The notes under the pieces: generated by a model
What the model was told of the DNA's origin: nothing
Database searches by the model: none
Seen by the model: the letters and a program-made list of their open reading frames with translations, nothing else
Translations under genes and position numbers: made by a program
Part shown: in pieces, positions 24,330-33,917 of the stretch
How positions within the stretch are numbered: the first letter of the stretch is position 1
Layout: every line of letters begins with the position of its first letter
NCBI GenBank assembly: GCA_035509275.1
Contig: DATJLU010000117.1
Coordinates: 100,497-164,496 of the forward strand
Direction: 5' to 3'
Length of the DNA: 64,000 nt
Source of the DNA: DAHUYF01 sp035509275
Lineage (GTDB): Bacteria > Pseudomonadota > Alphaproteobacteria > ATCC43930 > CGMCC-115725

Positions 24330-26930
24330 ATGCGGTTTATCATCTTCCTTTTCAAGTTCTTGTTCGGCCTGGGGGTAGCCCTCCTTCTCGTTGCCGCCGG
24401 GGTGGCCGCGCTCGCGGTCTGGTATTTCGGCCGCGACCTGCCGGATTACCAGCAGCTCGCCGATTATCAACCGCCCATCGTCACCCGCGTCCAGGCGGGC
24501 GATGGCCGGCTCCTGGCCGAGTACGCCACCGAAAAGCGCGTCTTCGTGCCGGTAAAGGAAATCCCGCCGCGCGTCATCGACGCCTTCCTCGCCGCCGAGG
24601 ACCGCAATTTCTACAGCCATATGGGGATCGACCCGGTGGCCATGGCGCGCGCCGCGGTGACCGACATCATGCGGGTCCTCACCCATCGCCGGCCGATCGG
24701 GGCTTCGACCATCACCCAGCAGGTGGCGAAGAACTTCCTGGTCGGCAGCGAGCTGTCCTACCAGCGCAAGATCAAAGAGGCGCTGGTCGCCTTGAAGATG
24801 GAGAAGGCGCTCGGCAAGGAGCGCATCCTCGAGCTCTATCTCAACGAGATCTATCTCGGCTCTGGCGCCTATGGCGTTGCCGCGGCGGCGCTCACCTATT
24901 TCGACAAGTCGCTCGACGAGCTGACCGTGCCCGAGTGCGCCTTCATCGCCGCCTTGCCCAAAGCGCCGAACAACTACAACCCGATGCGCTATCCCGAAGC
25001 GGCCAAGGCGCGGCGCGACTGGGTGATCGACCGCATGGCCGATGCCGGCTTCATCACGCCGCAAGACGCGGAGACGGCGAAGGCGACGCCGATCACCTTG
25101 CGCCACCGCAACGAGACCGAGGAGGTGACCGCGAACTACTTCTCCGAGGAGGTGCGGCGCGAACTGCTCGCCCGTTATGGCGAGAAAGCGCTTTATCAGT
25201 CCGGCCTCTCGGTGCGCACCAGCCTCGACCCGCATCTCCAGACGATCGCCGATCGCTCGCTGCGCGCCGGGCTGGTTGCTTATGAGCTCCGTCACGGCTA
25301 TCGCGGACCGGTCGCGCATCTCGCCCCCGGCGCCGATTGGCGCCAGCGCCTCGCCCATGTGCCGCTGCCGGCGGGCGCTGACGATGCCGGCTGGCGCCTG
25401 GCGCTGGTGCTGGCGACGCCGGCCGAGGGAGCGAGCATCGGCTTCACCGACGGCCGGATCGGACTGATCCCCTTCGATCAGCTGCGCTGGGCGCGCAAGG
25501 TGCTCGATGACGATGGCCGAATGGGTCCGGTGCCGGCGAAGACCTCCGAGGCGCTGAAGGCCGGCGATGTGGTGCTGGTCGAGCTGTTGCCCGATCAGCC
25601 CAAGGGGGTGCGGGAGCCGCGCTACGCGCTGCGGCAGATTCCAGCGGTCTCGGGCGCGCTCGTCGCCATCGACCCCCATACCGGGCGCGTGCTCGCCCTG
25701 TCCGGCGGCTTCAGCTACGACATCAGCCAGTTCGATCGCGCCACCCAGGCGATGCGGCAGACCGGCTCGGCGATCAAGCCGTTCGTCTATCTTGCCGCGC
25801 TCGACCATGGTTACACGCCCTCGACCCTGGTGCTGGACGCGCCGGTGACGATCGACCAGGGGCCGGGGCTGCCGAAATGGCAGCCAAAGAATTACGAGCA
25901 TCACTCCTTCGGCATGACGACGCTGCGCGTCGGCCTCGAAGAATCGCATGATCTGATGACCATCCGCATGGGCGCCGCCATCGGCCTCGACGCGGTGGCG
26001 CATGATGTCGAGCGCTTCGGCATCATGGACCACATGCCGCGGGAATACTCGATGCTGATCGGCGCCGAGGAGACGACGCCGCTGCGCCTCACCGCCGCCT
26101 ATGCGATGCTGGTGAATGGCGGCAAGAAGATCACGCCGACGTTGATCGACCGCGTCCAGGACCGTAACGGCGTCACCATCTATCGCGCCGACAACCGGCA
26201 ATGCGACGGTTGCGAGAATGTCGATTGGGACGGGCAGGCGCCGCCGGAGCTGCCCGACAATCGCCCGCAGATCGCCGATCCGCGCAGCGTCTATCAGGTG
26301 GTATCGATGATGCAAGGCGTGGTCGAGCGCGGTACCGGCAAGGTGGTCGGCACGCTCGGCCGGCCGCTCGCCGGCAAGACCGGCACGACCAACGATTCGA
26401 AGGATACGTGGTTCGTGGGCTTCTCGCCCGACCTCGCGGTCGGCGTCTTCGTCGGCTACGACCAGCCCAAGGGGCTCGGCCGGCATGAGACCGGCGGCGT
26501 CGTCGCCGCCCCCATTTTCCGCGACTTCATGGCCGCCGCGCTCAAGAACGAGCCGCCGATCCCCTTCCGCATCCCGCCGGGCATCGAGATGGTGCGCGTC
26601 GATGCCACCAGCGGCCAATTGCCGCCGCCCGGCGACAAGAACGTGATTTACGAGGCGTTCAAGCCCGGCACCGAGCCCACCGGCCAGGGGCCGGTGCCGG
26701 CGGTGGCGGGCGGCGCAGCGTCGTCGATGGATGACGAGGACGCGGCCTCGATGGGCGAAAGCGCCGGCGAGGTCCCCGACGAGAGCGGCACCGGCGCTGC
26801 GCCGACCACTGCCACGGCGGGCGGTGTCGGCGCGGGCGCGGTGCCGGCGCCCGCCTCGATCGCGCCGCTGCCGACCACGCTCCCGACGCTCCGCACCGTT
26901 CCCGCAACCGGCACGGGCGGGCTATACTGA
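24330..26930 (+). CDS. mrcA: Penicillin-binding protein 1A
   Basis: An 866-residue bifunctional peptidoglycan synthase. It has a short cytoplasmic tail and one membrane helix (about 3-33), then the GT51 glycosyltransferase with AAEDRNFYSH (catalytic Glu90), ITQQVAKNFL and ELYLNEIYLG. An OB-like insertion (about 320-425) precedes the transpeptidase with SxxK Ser480 (GSAIKPF) and KTG at 683-685. A Pro/Ala/Gly-rich tail ends the protein. The second transpeptidase motif, normally S-x-N, reads Ser539-His540-Asp541 (EESHDLMTIR). Class A enzymes usually have SRN or SKN here, so the Asn is replaced by Asp. prfB follows by 27 bases, the usual alphaproteobacterial order. Confidence 0.95.
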   Translation: MRFIIFLFKFLFGLGVALLLVAAGVAALAVWYFGRDLPDYQQLADYQPPIVTRVQAGDGRLLAEYATEKRVFVPVKEIPPRVIDAFLAAEDRNFYSHMGIDPVAMARAAVTDIMRVLTHRRPIGASTITQQVAKNFLVGSELSYQRKIKEALVALKMEKALGKERILELYLNEIYLGSGAYGVAAAALTYFDKSLDELTVPECAFIAALPKAPNNYNPMRYPEAAKARRDWVIDRMADAGFITPQDAETAKATPITLRHRNETEEVTANYFSEEVRRELLARYGEKALYQSGLSVRTSLDPHLQTIADRSLRAGLVAYELRHGYRGPVAHLAPGADWRQRLAHVPLPAGADDAGWRLALVLATPAEGASIGFTDGRIGLIPFDQLRWARKVLDDDGRMGPVPAKTSEALKAGDVVLVELLPDQPKGVREPRYALRQIPAVSGALVAIDPHTGRVLALSGGFSYDISQFDRATQAMRQTGSAIKPFVYLAALDHGYTPSTLVLDAPVTIDQGPGLPKWQPKNYEHHSFGMTTLRVGLEESHDLMTIRMGAAIGLDAVAHDVERFGIMDHMPREYSMLIGAEETTPLRLTAAYAMLVNGGKKITPTLIDRVQDRNGVTIYRADNRQCDGCENVDWDGQAPPELPDNRPQIADPRSVYQVVSMMQGVVERGTGKVVGTLGRPLAGKTGTTNDSKDTWFVGFSPDLAVGVFVGYDQPKGLGRHETGGVVAAPIFRDFMAAALKNEPPIPFRIPPGIEMVRVDATSGQLPPPGDKNVIYEAFKPGTEPTGQGPVPAVAGGAASSMDDEDAASMGESAGEVPDESGTGAAPTTATAGGVGAGAVPAPASIAPLPTTLPTLRTVPATGTGGLY

Positions 26931-26957
26931 CCCTACCATCTGCGAAGGAATTGCTCG

Positions 26958-28107
26958 ATGCGCGCTGAAATTGCAGCAGCGGCCGACGAGGTTCGACGCT
27001 CGTTGTCGCTGCTGAGGAGGCACCTTTGACTGGGACAATGCCACGCGGCGGCTCGCCGAGCTGAACGCCGCCGTTGAGAATCCGAATTTGTGGGACGACC
27101 CGACGCGCGCGCAATCGCTGATGCGCGAACGGACGCGGCTCGACCGCGGCGTCAACGGCTGCATCGAGATCGAGCGCGAGCTCGACGACACGCTGGAGCT
27201 GCTCGAGCTCGCCGAGGCGGAAGGCGACCGCGCCATGATCGCCGAAGCCGAGCGCACCTTGGCGCGCCTGCAGCACGAGGCGGGACAGCGCGAGCTCGAA
27301 AGCCTGCTCTCGGGCGAGGCCGACGGCAACGATGCCTATGTCGAGATCCATGCCGGCGCCGGCGGCACCGAGGCGCAGGATTGGGCGGAGATCCTGGCGC
27401 GGATGTATACGCGTTGGGCCGAGCAGCACGGCTTCAAGGTCGAGTGGCTCGAAGAGAGCCCGGGCGAGGAGGCCGGCGTCAAATCCGCGACCTTGCGCGT
27501 CCTTGGCGAGAACGCCTATGGCTGGCTCAAAACCGAGAGCGGCGTTCATCGCCTGGTGCGCATTTCGCCTTTCGACTCCAATGCGCGCCGGCATACCTCC
27601 TTCGCCTCGGTCTGGATCTATCCCGTGGTCGACGACAAGATCGAGGTCGCGGTCGAGGACAAGTATCTGCGGGTCGACACCTATCGCTCCTCCGGCGCCG
27701 GCGGTCAGCACGTCAACAAGACCGATAGCGCGGTGCGCATGACCTACACGCCGCCGGGCATCGAGACGCCGGTGGTCGTCGCCTGCCAGAGCGAGCGCTC
27801 GCAGCACCAGAACCGGGCCAAGGCGATGGCGATGCTGAAGGCGCGACTCTACGAGCTCGAATTGCAGCGGCGCGAGGCCGTCGTCGATGCGATGAACGCC
27901 ACCAAGACCGATATCGGCTGGGGCCATCAGATCCGGTCCTACGTGCTGCAGCCCTACCAGCAGGTGAAGGATCTGCGCACCGGCGTCACCATCGGCAATG
28001 CCCAATCGGTGCTCGACGGCGACCTCGACCGCTTCCTCCAGGCGTCGCTCGCCGCCCGGATCACCGGCGCCGATGCCGCGGCGAAAGAGGCCGAGGAGAC
28101 GCCGTGA
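26958..28107 (+). CDS. prfB: Peptide chain release factor 2, with programmed +1 frameshift
   Basis: Release factor 2 of 382 residues once the frameshift is allowed. The zero frame starts at ATG 26958 and encodes 23 residues ending RRHL before an in-frame TGA at 27027-27029. The remainder is read in the +1 frame from GAC at 27028. The slippery CTT-TGA-C is preceded by an internal Shine-Dalgarno AGGAGG (27015-27020) three bases before CTT, the same spacing as in E. coli. The body has the anticodon-like SPF (ISPFDSNARRHTSF) and GGQ (SGAGGQHVNKTDSAVR) motifs. The shift autoregulates RF2: low RF2 at the TGA favours slippage. Confidence 0.95.
27015..27030 (+). promoter_or_regulatory. Programmed +1 frameshift signal of prfB
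   Basis: AGGAGG-CAC-CTT-TGA-C: an internal Shine-Dalgarno, the CTT slippery codon and the TGA stop recognised by RF2 itself. This is the classical autoregulatory element. Confidence 0.92.
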
Positions 28108-29333
28108 CCGCCGAGGCGCCGGCGGCTTTCGCCGAAGCCGTCGACGTCGATTCCCGCGCCGCCTGGGGGCGGCTCGGCATCACTTTGCTGCTCAGCACCA
28201 TCGGCGGCGTCGGGATGTGGTCGGTGGTGGTGGCGCTGCCGGCGATCCAGGCGGAGTTCGGCGTCGACCGCGGCGAGGCGTCGCTTCCCTATACCCTCGC
28301 CATGCTCGGCTTCGGCGTTAGCGGCATCGTCATCGGCCGGCTCGTCGACCGCTTCGGCATCGTCCGGCCGGTCGCCGTTGCCATCCTCGCGCTGGGCTTG
28401 GGCTATATCGCCGCCGGCAGCGCCGGCAGCCTCTGGCAATTCGCTCTGGCGCATGGCGTGCTCATCGGCGTCGGCAGCGCCGCGACCTTCGGTCCGCTCA
28501 TCGCCGACATCTCGCACTGGTTCGAGCGCCGCCGCGGCATCGCCGTCGCCATCTGCGCCTCGGGCAACTACTTCGCCGGCACGATCTGGCCGCCGGTGGT
28601 CCAGCATCTCATCGCCGTGGAGGGCTGGCGGGCGACGCATATCGGCATCGGCTGCTTCTGCATCGCCACCATGCTGCCGCTGGTGCTGGGATTGCGCGGC
28701 AAGGCGCCGGCGCGAGAGCGGGCAGCGCACGGCGGCGCTGGCACCACGCGCGCGCTTGGAATTACGCCCCGAACGCTGCAGGCTCTGCTCGCGGTCGCCG
28801 GGGTCGCCTGCTGCACCGCGATGTCGATGCCGCAGGTGCACATCGTCGCCTATTGCGGCGATCTCGGCTATGGCGTCGCCCGCGGCGCCGAGATGCTATC
28901 GCTCATGCTGGGCTTCGGCATCGTCAGCCGCATCGCCTCGGGCGGGATCGCCGACCGGTTGGGCGGGCTCGCCACCTTGCTGCTCGGCTCGGCGCTGCAA
29001 GGCGTGGCGCTGCTGCTCTATCTCGGCTTCAACGGCCTCACTTCGCTTTACGTGATCTCGGCGCTGTTCGGCCTGTTTCAGGGCGGCATCGTGCCGAGCT
29101 ACGCCATTATCACGCGCGAGTATTTCCCGCCCGAAGAGGCCGGCGCGCGCGTCGGCATCGTGCTGATGGCGACACTCATCGGCATGGCGCTCGGCGGCTG
29201 GATGTCGGGCGCGATCTTCGATCTCACCGGCTCCTACCGCGCGGCTTTCGCCAATGGCGTGCTGTGGAACCTGCTCAACGGCTCGATCGTGCTCTGGCTC
29301 ATGCTGCGCCGCCGGCATCTGGCCCAGGCGTAG
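28104..29333 (+). CDS. Major facilitator superfamily transporter
   Basis: A 409-residue, 12-helix MFS permease. The first loop motif is seen as GRLVDRFGIVRP, and a matching GGIADRLGG lies between helices 8 and 9. The start GTG overlaps the prfB stop (GTGA), so translation is coupled. Similarity in feel is to the monocarboxylate/oxalate-formate antiporter-like group (long central loop, IADISHWFERRRGIAVAI). The substrate is unknown. The downstream 75 bases to the next, convergent gene contain no clear terminator. Confidence 0.85.
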   Translation: MTAEAPAAFAEAVDVDSRAAWGRLGITLLLSTIGGVGMWSVVVALPAIQAEFGVDRGEASLPYTLAMLGFGVSGIVIGRLVDRFGIVRPVAVAILALGLGYIAAGSAGSLWQFALAHGVLIGVGSAATFGPLIADISHWFERRRGIAVAICASGNYFAGTIWPPVVQHLIAVEGWRATHIGIGCFCIATMLPLVLGLRGKAPARERAAHGGAGTTRALGITPRTLQALLAVAGVACCTAMSMPQVHIVAYCGDLGYGVARGAEMLSLMLGFGIVSRIASGGIADRLGGLATLLLGSALQGVALLLYLGFNGLTSLYVISALFGLFQGGIVPSYAIITREYFPPEEAGARVGIVLMATLIGMALGGWMSGAIFDLTGSYRAAFANGVLWNLLNGSIVLWLMLRRRHLAQA

Positions 29334-29408
29334 GCTCGACCCGCGACCGCGCCACTGACGCGGCTGTCCGCTTTTGATCCCGCGACAGACCTTGGCTGCC
29401 GATGTCCC

Positions 29409-30977
29409 CTATCCCTGCCAGCCGGCCTTGCGCAGGCCTTCGAGCATATGCTCGTAGTCTTCGGGGCGATGCCACGGCACGCGTCGCCGGACATACATGT
29501 CGAACGTCCCAGCGCCGATGGCGATCGCCTTCTCGAGGACCTGCCGTGCCTCCTCGGTCCGCGATGCCTGGCCGAGCGCCGCGGCGAGCCACCGATAGAT
29601 CAGCGGGAACTCGGGATAGGAGCGGATCACCCGCTGTGCCGCATCGATCGCCGCATCGTACTCGCCGGCGAAATAGTGTGCGATCGCGATCCGGTTGAGG
29701 TGCCAGGCGAGAAGCGGATCGCGCGGGTCGAGCCGGATGCTGACCTCGAGCGCGGCACGCCCCCGGCGTGGCTGGCCGGAGAAGATCAGCGTCGTTCCCA
29801 TCGCCCGGTGGGCGCTCGCCAGGTTGGGGCTGATCAGCAATGCCCGCTGCGCCTCGCTCAGCGCGCCTTGGTAGTCGCCGTTGAAGTTGAGAGCCCAGCT
29901 GAGACAGGCATGGGCCTCCGCATCGCCCTCGTCGATCGCGACGGCGCGGCGGGCAAGGTCGGTGATCGAGACTCGAGCCTCCGCCACGCCGAGCGTCGCG
30001 AACAACCCCGATTCCTGCATCTGCGCCAGCGCCAGCGCGTGATAACCGCCTGAGAAATTTGCGTCGAGGGCGATCGCTTCGGCAAAGCATTGCTGCGCCA
30101 GCCGGTTGTTCTCGCGTGTCGCCTTGCTCAGATGCCAGAGCCCGCGCTGATAGGCGTTCCAGGCGTCATGGACGCCGGGCGGCCGTCGCAGCGCGCGCTG
30201 GCGCTCGGCATCCGCGATGGCGGGAGCGATGGCCGTCGTCACGGCGCGGGCGATCTCGTCCTGGACCGTGAACACGTCGGTAATGTTGCCGTCGTAGCGA
30301 TCCGCCCAGATATGGGCGCCCGCCTCGGTCTCGATCAATTGCGCGGTGACCCGGATGCGGCGGCCGGCGGTGCGGACACTGCCCTCAAGCACGTAGCGCA
30401 CGCCCAATTCGCCGCCGACCCGCTTCACGTCGACCGCAACGGTCTTGTAGCTGAACGAGGAATTGCGCGCGATGACGAGCAGCGAGGGATAGCGCGACAA
30501 CGCCGTGATGATGTCGTCGGCGACGCCGTCCGAAAAATATTCCTGCTCGGGATCGGCGCTCAGATTGGCGAAGGGCAGAACCGCGATCGAGGGCTTGTCC
30601 GGCAGCGGCAGAGGCCGGGCGGGAGGGGGCGCGCTCGAAGCCGCTCGCTGGGAACCGCTCGGGTGCGTCAGCCGATATCCGCGGCCCGGCACTGTGATGA
30701 TGTAGGTCTCGCCCTCGCTATGTTCGTCCAAGGCTTTGCGCAACGCCGAAATGTGGACGTGCAGATTGTTCTCGGCGACGGCGCGCCCGGGCCACAGCTG
30801 CGCCATCAACTCATCCTTGCTCACGATGGCGCCTTCCGCCGATGCGAGCAGGTGGAGGACATCGAGGGCTCGGCCGCCGAGCTCGACCGGCTCGCCATCA
30901 TGCAGCAGGCAACGCCGTCGGAGATCGAACCGGAACCGGCCGAAGCGGATCTCCTCGGGGTCATCCGAAAGCGGCAT
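29409..30977 (-). CDS. Winged-helix regulator with TolB-like and TPR domains
   Basis: A 522-residue soluble regulator. Residues about 10-105 form an OmpR/CadC-type winged helix (GRALDVLHLLASAEGAIVSK through TVPGRGYRL). A Pro-rich linker follows, then a TolB-N-like domain with SIAVLPFANLSADPEQEYF, seen in many adenylate-cyclase-type and CadC-like proteins. The C-terminal half is TPR repeats. Unlike CadC it has no membrane helix. ATG 30977 is chosen; a TTG codon precedes it. It is divergent from a small membrane peptide and the P450 gene, which it might control. Confidence 0.85.
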   Translation of the reverse strand: MPLSDDPEEIRFGRFRFDLRRRCLLHDGEPVELGGRALDVLHLLASAEGAIVSKDELMAQLWPGRAVAENNLHVHISALRKALDEHSEGETYIITVPGRGYRLTHPSGSQRAASSAPPPARPLPLPDKPSIAVLPFANLSADPEQEYFSDGVADDIITALSRYPSLLVIARNSSFSYKTVAVDVKRVGGELGVRYVLEGSVRTAGRRIRVTAQLIETEAGAHIWADRYDGNITDVFTVQDEIARAVTTAIAPAIADAERQRALRRPPGVHDAWNAYQRGLWHLSKATRENNRLAQQCFAEAIALDANFSGGYHALALAQMQESGLFATLGVAEARVSITDLARRAVAIDEGDAEAHACLSWALNFNGDYQGALSEAQRALLISPNLASAHRAMGTTLIFSGQPRRGRAALEVSIRLDPRDPLLAWHLNRIAIAHYFAGEYDAAIDAAQRVIRSYPEFPLIYRWLAAALGQASRTEEARQVLEKAIAIGAGTFDMYVRRRVPWHRPEDYEHMLEGLRKAGWQG

Positions 30978-31228
30978 CAATCGGCCCGCACTTTCAGAAC
31001 CTTAAGGCGCTGGCCCAAAGACCTTAAGACCGCCTTTCCCCAGAGTCTAGCGAGCCTTCGGTTCAACTCGCAGAATTCTGGTGGCACTCATGATGTTGGT
31101 TCCTCTTGGCACTTGGCGGACCGCTTCCTTGCCAACCCGCCCGATACTTGGCCCACCCGTGTTTGTGGCGCCCGGTTCGGCCCGGGCTGGCACATGGCGC
31201 GGCCGCGGTTGATCGGGCTCGGTTCTCG

Positions 31229-31432
31229 ATGCAGCCAATTCTTCGCCTTGTCGGCCGCGCCGACGCCTTCTTGGCCCGTCTCAACGCCGGTCTCGCCGCG
31301 GTCGCCATCGTGCTCGCGTGTACGGTCGTCATCGGATGGGTAGCAGGCCATCCCGAGATATTCCAAGTGGAGTACGATGCAGCCGCTGCGGCGTCCGGCA
31401 TAGCACCTGCTGACCCTGCGGCGAGCGAGTGA
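31229..31432 (+). CDS. Small single-helix membrane protein (67 aa)
   Basis: A 67-residue frame with one membrane segment (about residues 20-40, AGLAAVAIVLACTVVIGWVAG) after a basic N-terminus and followed by an Ala-rich acidic tail. The ATG at 31229 has no strong Shine-Dalgarno. It lies between the divergent regulator and the P450, 93 bases ahead of the latter. No family is recognised. The coherent hydrophobic helix is the main reason to list it. Confidence 0.4.
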   Translation: MQPILRLVGRADAFLARLNAGLAAVAIVLACTVVIGWVAGHPEIFQVEYDAAAAASGIAPADPAASE

Positions 31433-31525
31433 GCGGGGAGATCGAAGGTATGGTGCGAGGGCTTGCGCAAGGCGTCGGCAGGGCGCATGTGGTTGCGACA
31501 CCGACGCCGCGGGCAAGGACTGGCC

Positions 31526-32734
31526 ATGACACTCCAAGCGGATTTCACCAGTCAGGAGTACTTCCGCAATCCAGCCGCCGAGATCGAGAAGCTGCGGGCG
31601 GCGGGGCCGGTCGTCGAGGTTCGGTTCCCGCTCGTCGGGACGGTGTGGACGACCACGACGCAGGATCTGGCGAATGAGGTGCTGCGCGACAGCCAGACCT
31701 TCACCCTGCGCAAGGATGACGGCGACGTCGTCGGGTTTCGGTGGTGGATGCCGAAAATCGTGCGCACGATCTCCAAGAACATGCTGTCCACCGACGAGCC
31801 CGACCACGTCCGCTTGCGGAGCATCGTCGACGAAGCGTTTCGCCGACGCGCCGTGCTTGACATGGAGCCTCGCATTCTGGCGCTCGCCGGCGACCTGGCC
31901 GACGCGCTGTTCGCAGCAGGGAGCCCCGCGGATCTCGTCGACCGCTATGCGCGAACGCTGCCGCTTTCGGTGATCTGCGAGCTTCTCGGGCTGCCTCTCG
32001 CCGACCGGCCGAAATTCACGGCCTGGGCCGGCGGCTTCACGCGTTTCACGGGCGCCTTCAGCTTCCTCGGCGTGGTGCCCAAGATGTTCGCCATGAAGCG
32101 CTACATGGAGGAGCGCCTCGACGCCGCGCGCGCGAGCGGCGGCACAGGATTGATCGCCGAGCTCGTCCGCGTCGAAAAGGAAGGCGGACGCATCAGCCGC
32201 GACGAGATGGTGGCGATGCTGTTCCTGCTGCTGTTCGCCGGTCATGAAACCACGACGCATCTCATCAGCGGGTCGGTTCGCGAGCTCCTGCGCAACCCCG
32301 GACTGCGCGATTGGCTGGAAGCGGATTGGCGCCGCGCCGACCTCGCCGTCGAGGAATTTCTGCGGTTCGTTTCGCCGGTGCAGTTCTCCAAGCCGCGCTT
32401 CGTGCGCAGGGACGTCGCGCTCGGTGGAGTCCGGCTGAAGAAGGGCGACAAGATCATACCCATGCTGGCGGCGGCCAATCTGGATCCGCAAGCGAACGAG
32501 CATCCGGAGCAGCTCGATCTCGAGCGAAGGCCGAACCGGCACGTCGCCTTCGGTGCCGGGATTCATTTTTGCCTGGGCCACCAGCTCGCGCGTATCGAAG
32601 GTAAGTGCGCGCTGCGCGCCTTGTTTGAGCGTTGGCCGAAGCTGGAGCTGGCGACAGAGGATTCCCGCCTTCGCTGGCGCACGCGCGCCGGTCTCCGGGC
32701 CATCGAGCGGTTGCCGGTGATGGCCAGCCGCTGA
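31526..32734 (+). CDS. Cytochrome P450
   Basis: A 402-residue soluble bacterial P450. The I-helix oxygen-binding motif is AGHETTT (238-244), the K-helix ExxR is Glu277/Arg280 (EEFLR), and the heme loop is FGAGIHFCLG with thiolate Cys349. The helix and PERF-like regions are in the usual order. It would hydroxylate or demethylate an organic substrate with external ferredoxin or flavodoxin partners, none of which is adjacent. The ATG at 31526 begins at the conserved N-terminus. Substrate unknown. Confidence 0.92.
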   Translation: MTLQADFTSQEYFRNPAAEIEKLRAAGPVVEVRFPLVGTVWTTTTQDLANEVLRDSQTFTLRKDDGDVVGFRWWMPKIVRTISKNMLSTDEPDHVRLRSIVDEAFRRRAVLDMEPRILALAGDLADALFAAGSPADLVDRYARTLPLSVICELLGLPLADRPKFTAWAGGFTRFTGAFSFLGVVPKMFAMKRYMEERLDAARASGGTGLIAELVRVEKEGGRISRDEMVAMLFLLLFAGHETTTHLISGSVRELLRNPGLRDWLEADWRRADLAVEEFLRFVSPVQFSKPRFVRRDVALGGVRLKKGDKIIPMLAAANLDPQANEHPEQLDLERRPNRHVAFGAGIHFCLGHQLARIEGKCALRALFERWPKLELATEDSRLRWRTRAGLRAIERLPVMASR

Positions 32735-32762
32735 GACCACAGCCGGAAGCAATTCGCTTGAG

Positions 32763-33917
32763 CTAAGGGGCTCGGTGTTCCGCCCGAGTTACCAGCCAGG
32801 CTGCCGCCGCCGAGAGATCGGGCTCCCCGCCGAGACCGGCTGCGTCCGGCAGCGGGAAAAGCCCATTCTGGACGCGCGGGAAGGGCTGCGCCAATGCTTC
32901 CCGCAAGGGATTTTCCATCATGTCATGCTCGAGCATCCCGGGACCGCCGACCGCCGCCAGCAGTTGGGCCGCAGCGAGCAGGCCAATGCCGGTGCCGAGC
33001 CAATGAGGGCAGTAAGAGCGCCCGGCCGCGACCGCGCGCCGCCCCACGGCGTGTACCCCGGTGACACCACCCCATTTCAACATGTCCGGCTGCACCACGC
33101 CGTGATGCCCGTTGCCGATGAGCGTGGCAAAGCCGTCATAACCCATCACGTTCTCGCCGCCCGCGAGCGGGACCGGCGAGAGCATCGCGAGCTCTGCCCA
33201 TTCGGCGGCAGGCCGATCCGCGGCGATCGGCTCCTCGATGAAGGCGAGGCCATAGGCGCCGAGGTGGGGTACGGCGCGGCGCGCTGCGGGCATGTCCCAA
33301 CCCTGATTCGCGTCCACCATCAACCGCTCGCCTGGCCGCAGGTCGCGCGCCAGGCCCGAGACGACGGCGGTATCGATCTCGGTCCCAAACGCCACCTTGA
33401 CCTTGAAGGCTCTGAACCCCGCTTCCCGGCAGCGCGCCACCGTCGCCGGCGCGGTGTCCGGGTTGAGGCCGCTGGCATAGGCAGGCACCGCGTTGCGGAC
33501 TTCGTCTCCGTCTCCTGTCAGGAGCGCACGAAGCGGCTTCCCGGCGCGGCGTGCGATCAAGTCCCATAACGCAAGGTCCAGACCGGCGATGCAGGCCGCG
33601 AAAGGTCCGGGTTCGCCGCCTTGGATTGCCCAGCGCGCGGTGCGCGCCGTGATGGTATGCCACGCCTCCGCAGGGTCGACATAGGAGCCTGCCAGAGCCG
33701 CGGGGCCGATCACGGTTTCGATGAGGCGCATCTTGTTGTCTGCACTGAAGGGCGGGAAGTTGCACCAGACTTCCCCCCATCCATGAGCGCCGTCCGCGTC
33801 CTCGACACGCAGCAGCAGCGCACTGCGGCGCGGAATGCTGCCGAAGGAGGTTTTAACGGGCTCCTTTACCTCCGCCCGGTACAGGAAGGTCTCGATCCGC
33901 GCGATGCGCAGCGGCAT
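32763..33917 (-). CDS. Enolase-superfamily enzyme (mandelate racemase/muconate lactonizing type)
   Basis: A 384-residue enolase-superfamily protein. The capping domain spans about 1-125 and carries the 20s-type loop (EPVKTSFGSIPRR). The barrel has the KxK base motif FKVKVAFG, metal ligands in VDANQGWD, FIEEPI and GGENVMGYDG, and a later VQPDMLKWGGVTG. The family includes muconate lactonizing enzymes, mandelate racemases and sugar-acid dehydratases. The start at 33917 (AAGGAA upstream) is preferred over a 73-residue open extension. It is convergent with the P450 and divergent from the small ORF at 34225. Confidence 0.88.
   Translation of the reverse strand: MPLRIARIETFLYRAEVKEPVKTSFGSIPRRSALLLRVEDADGAHGWGEVWCNFPPFSADNKMRLIETVIGPAALAGSYVDPAEAWHTITARTARWAIQGGEPGPFAACIAGLDLALWDLIARRAGKPLRALLTGDGDEVRNAVPAYASGLNPDTAPATVARCREAGFRAFKVKVAFGTEIDTAVVSGLARDLRPGERLMVDANQGWDMPAARRAVPHLGAYGLAFIEEPIAADRPAAEWAELAMLSPVPLAGGENVMGYDGFATLIGNGHHGVVQPDMLKWGGVTGVHAVGRRAVAAGRSYCPHWLGTGIGLLAAAQLLAAVGGPGMLEHDMMENPLREALAQPFPRVQNGLFPLPDAAGLGGEPDLSAAAAWLVTRAEHRAP

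Noticed and set aside
23850..26618. Very long minus-strand frame continuing upstream of rne, antisense to mrcA
   Set aside because: High-GC codons leave the reverse strand open; the translation is low-complexity and has no similarity, while mrcA on the other strand is unmistakable.
31088..32752. 554-codon minus-strand frame antisense to the P450
   Set aside because: The P450 on the plus strand has all catalytic motifs; this is the shadow.
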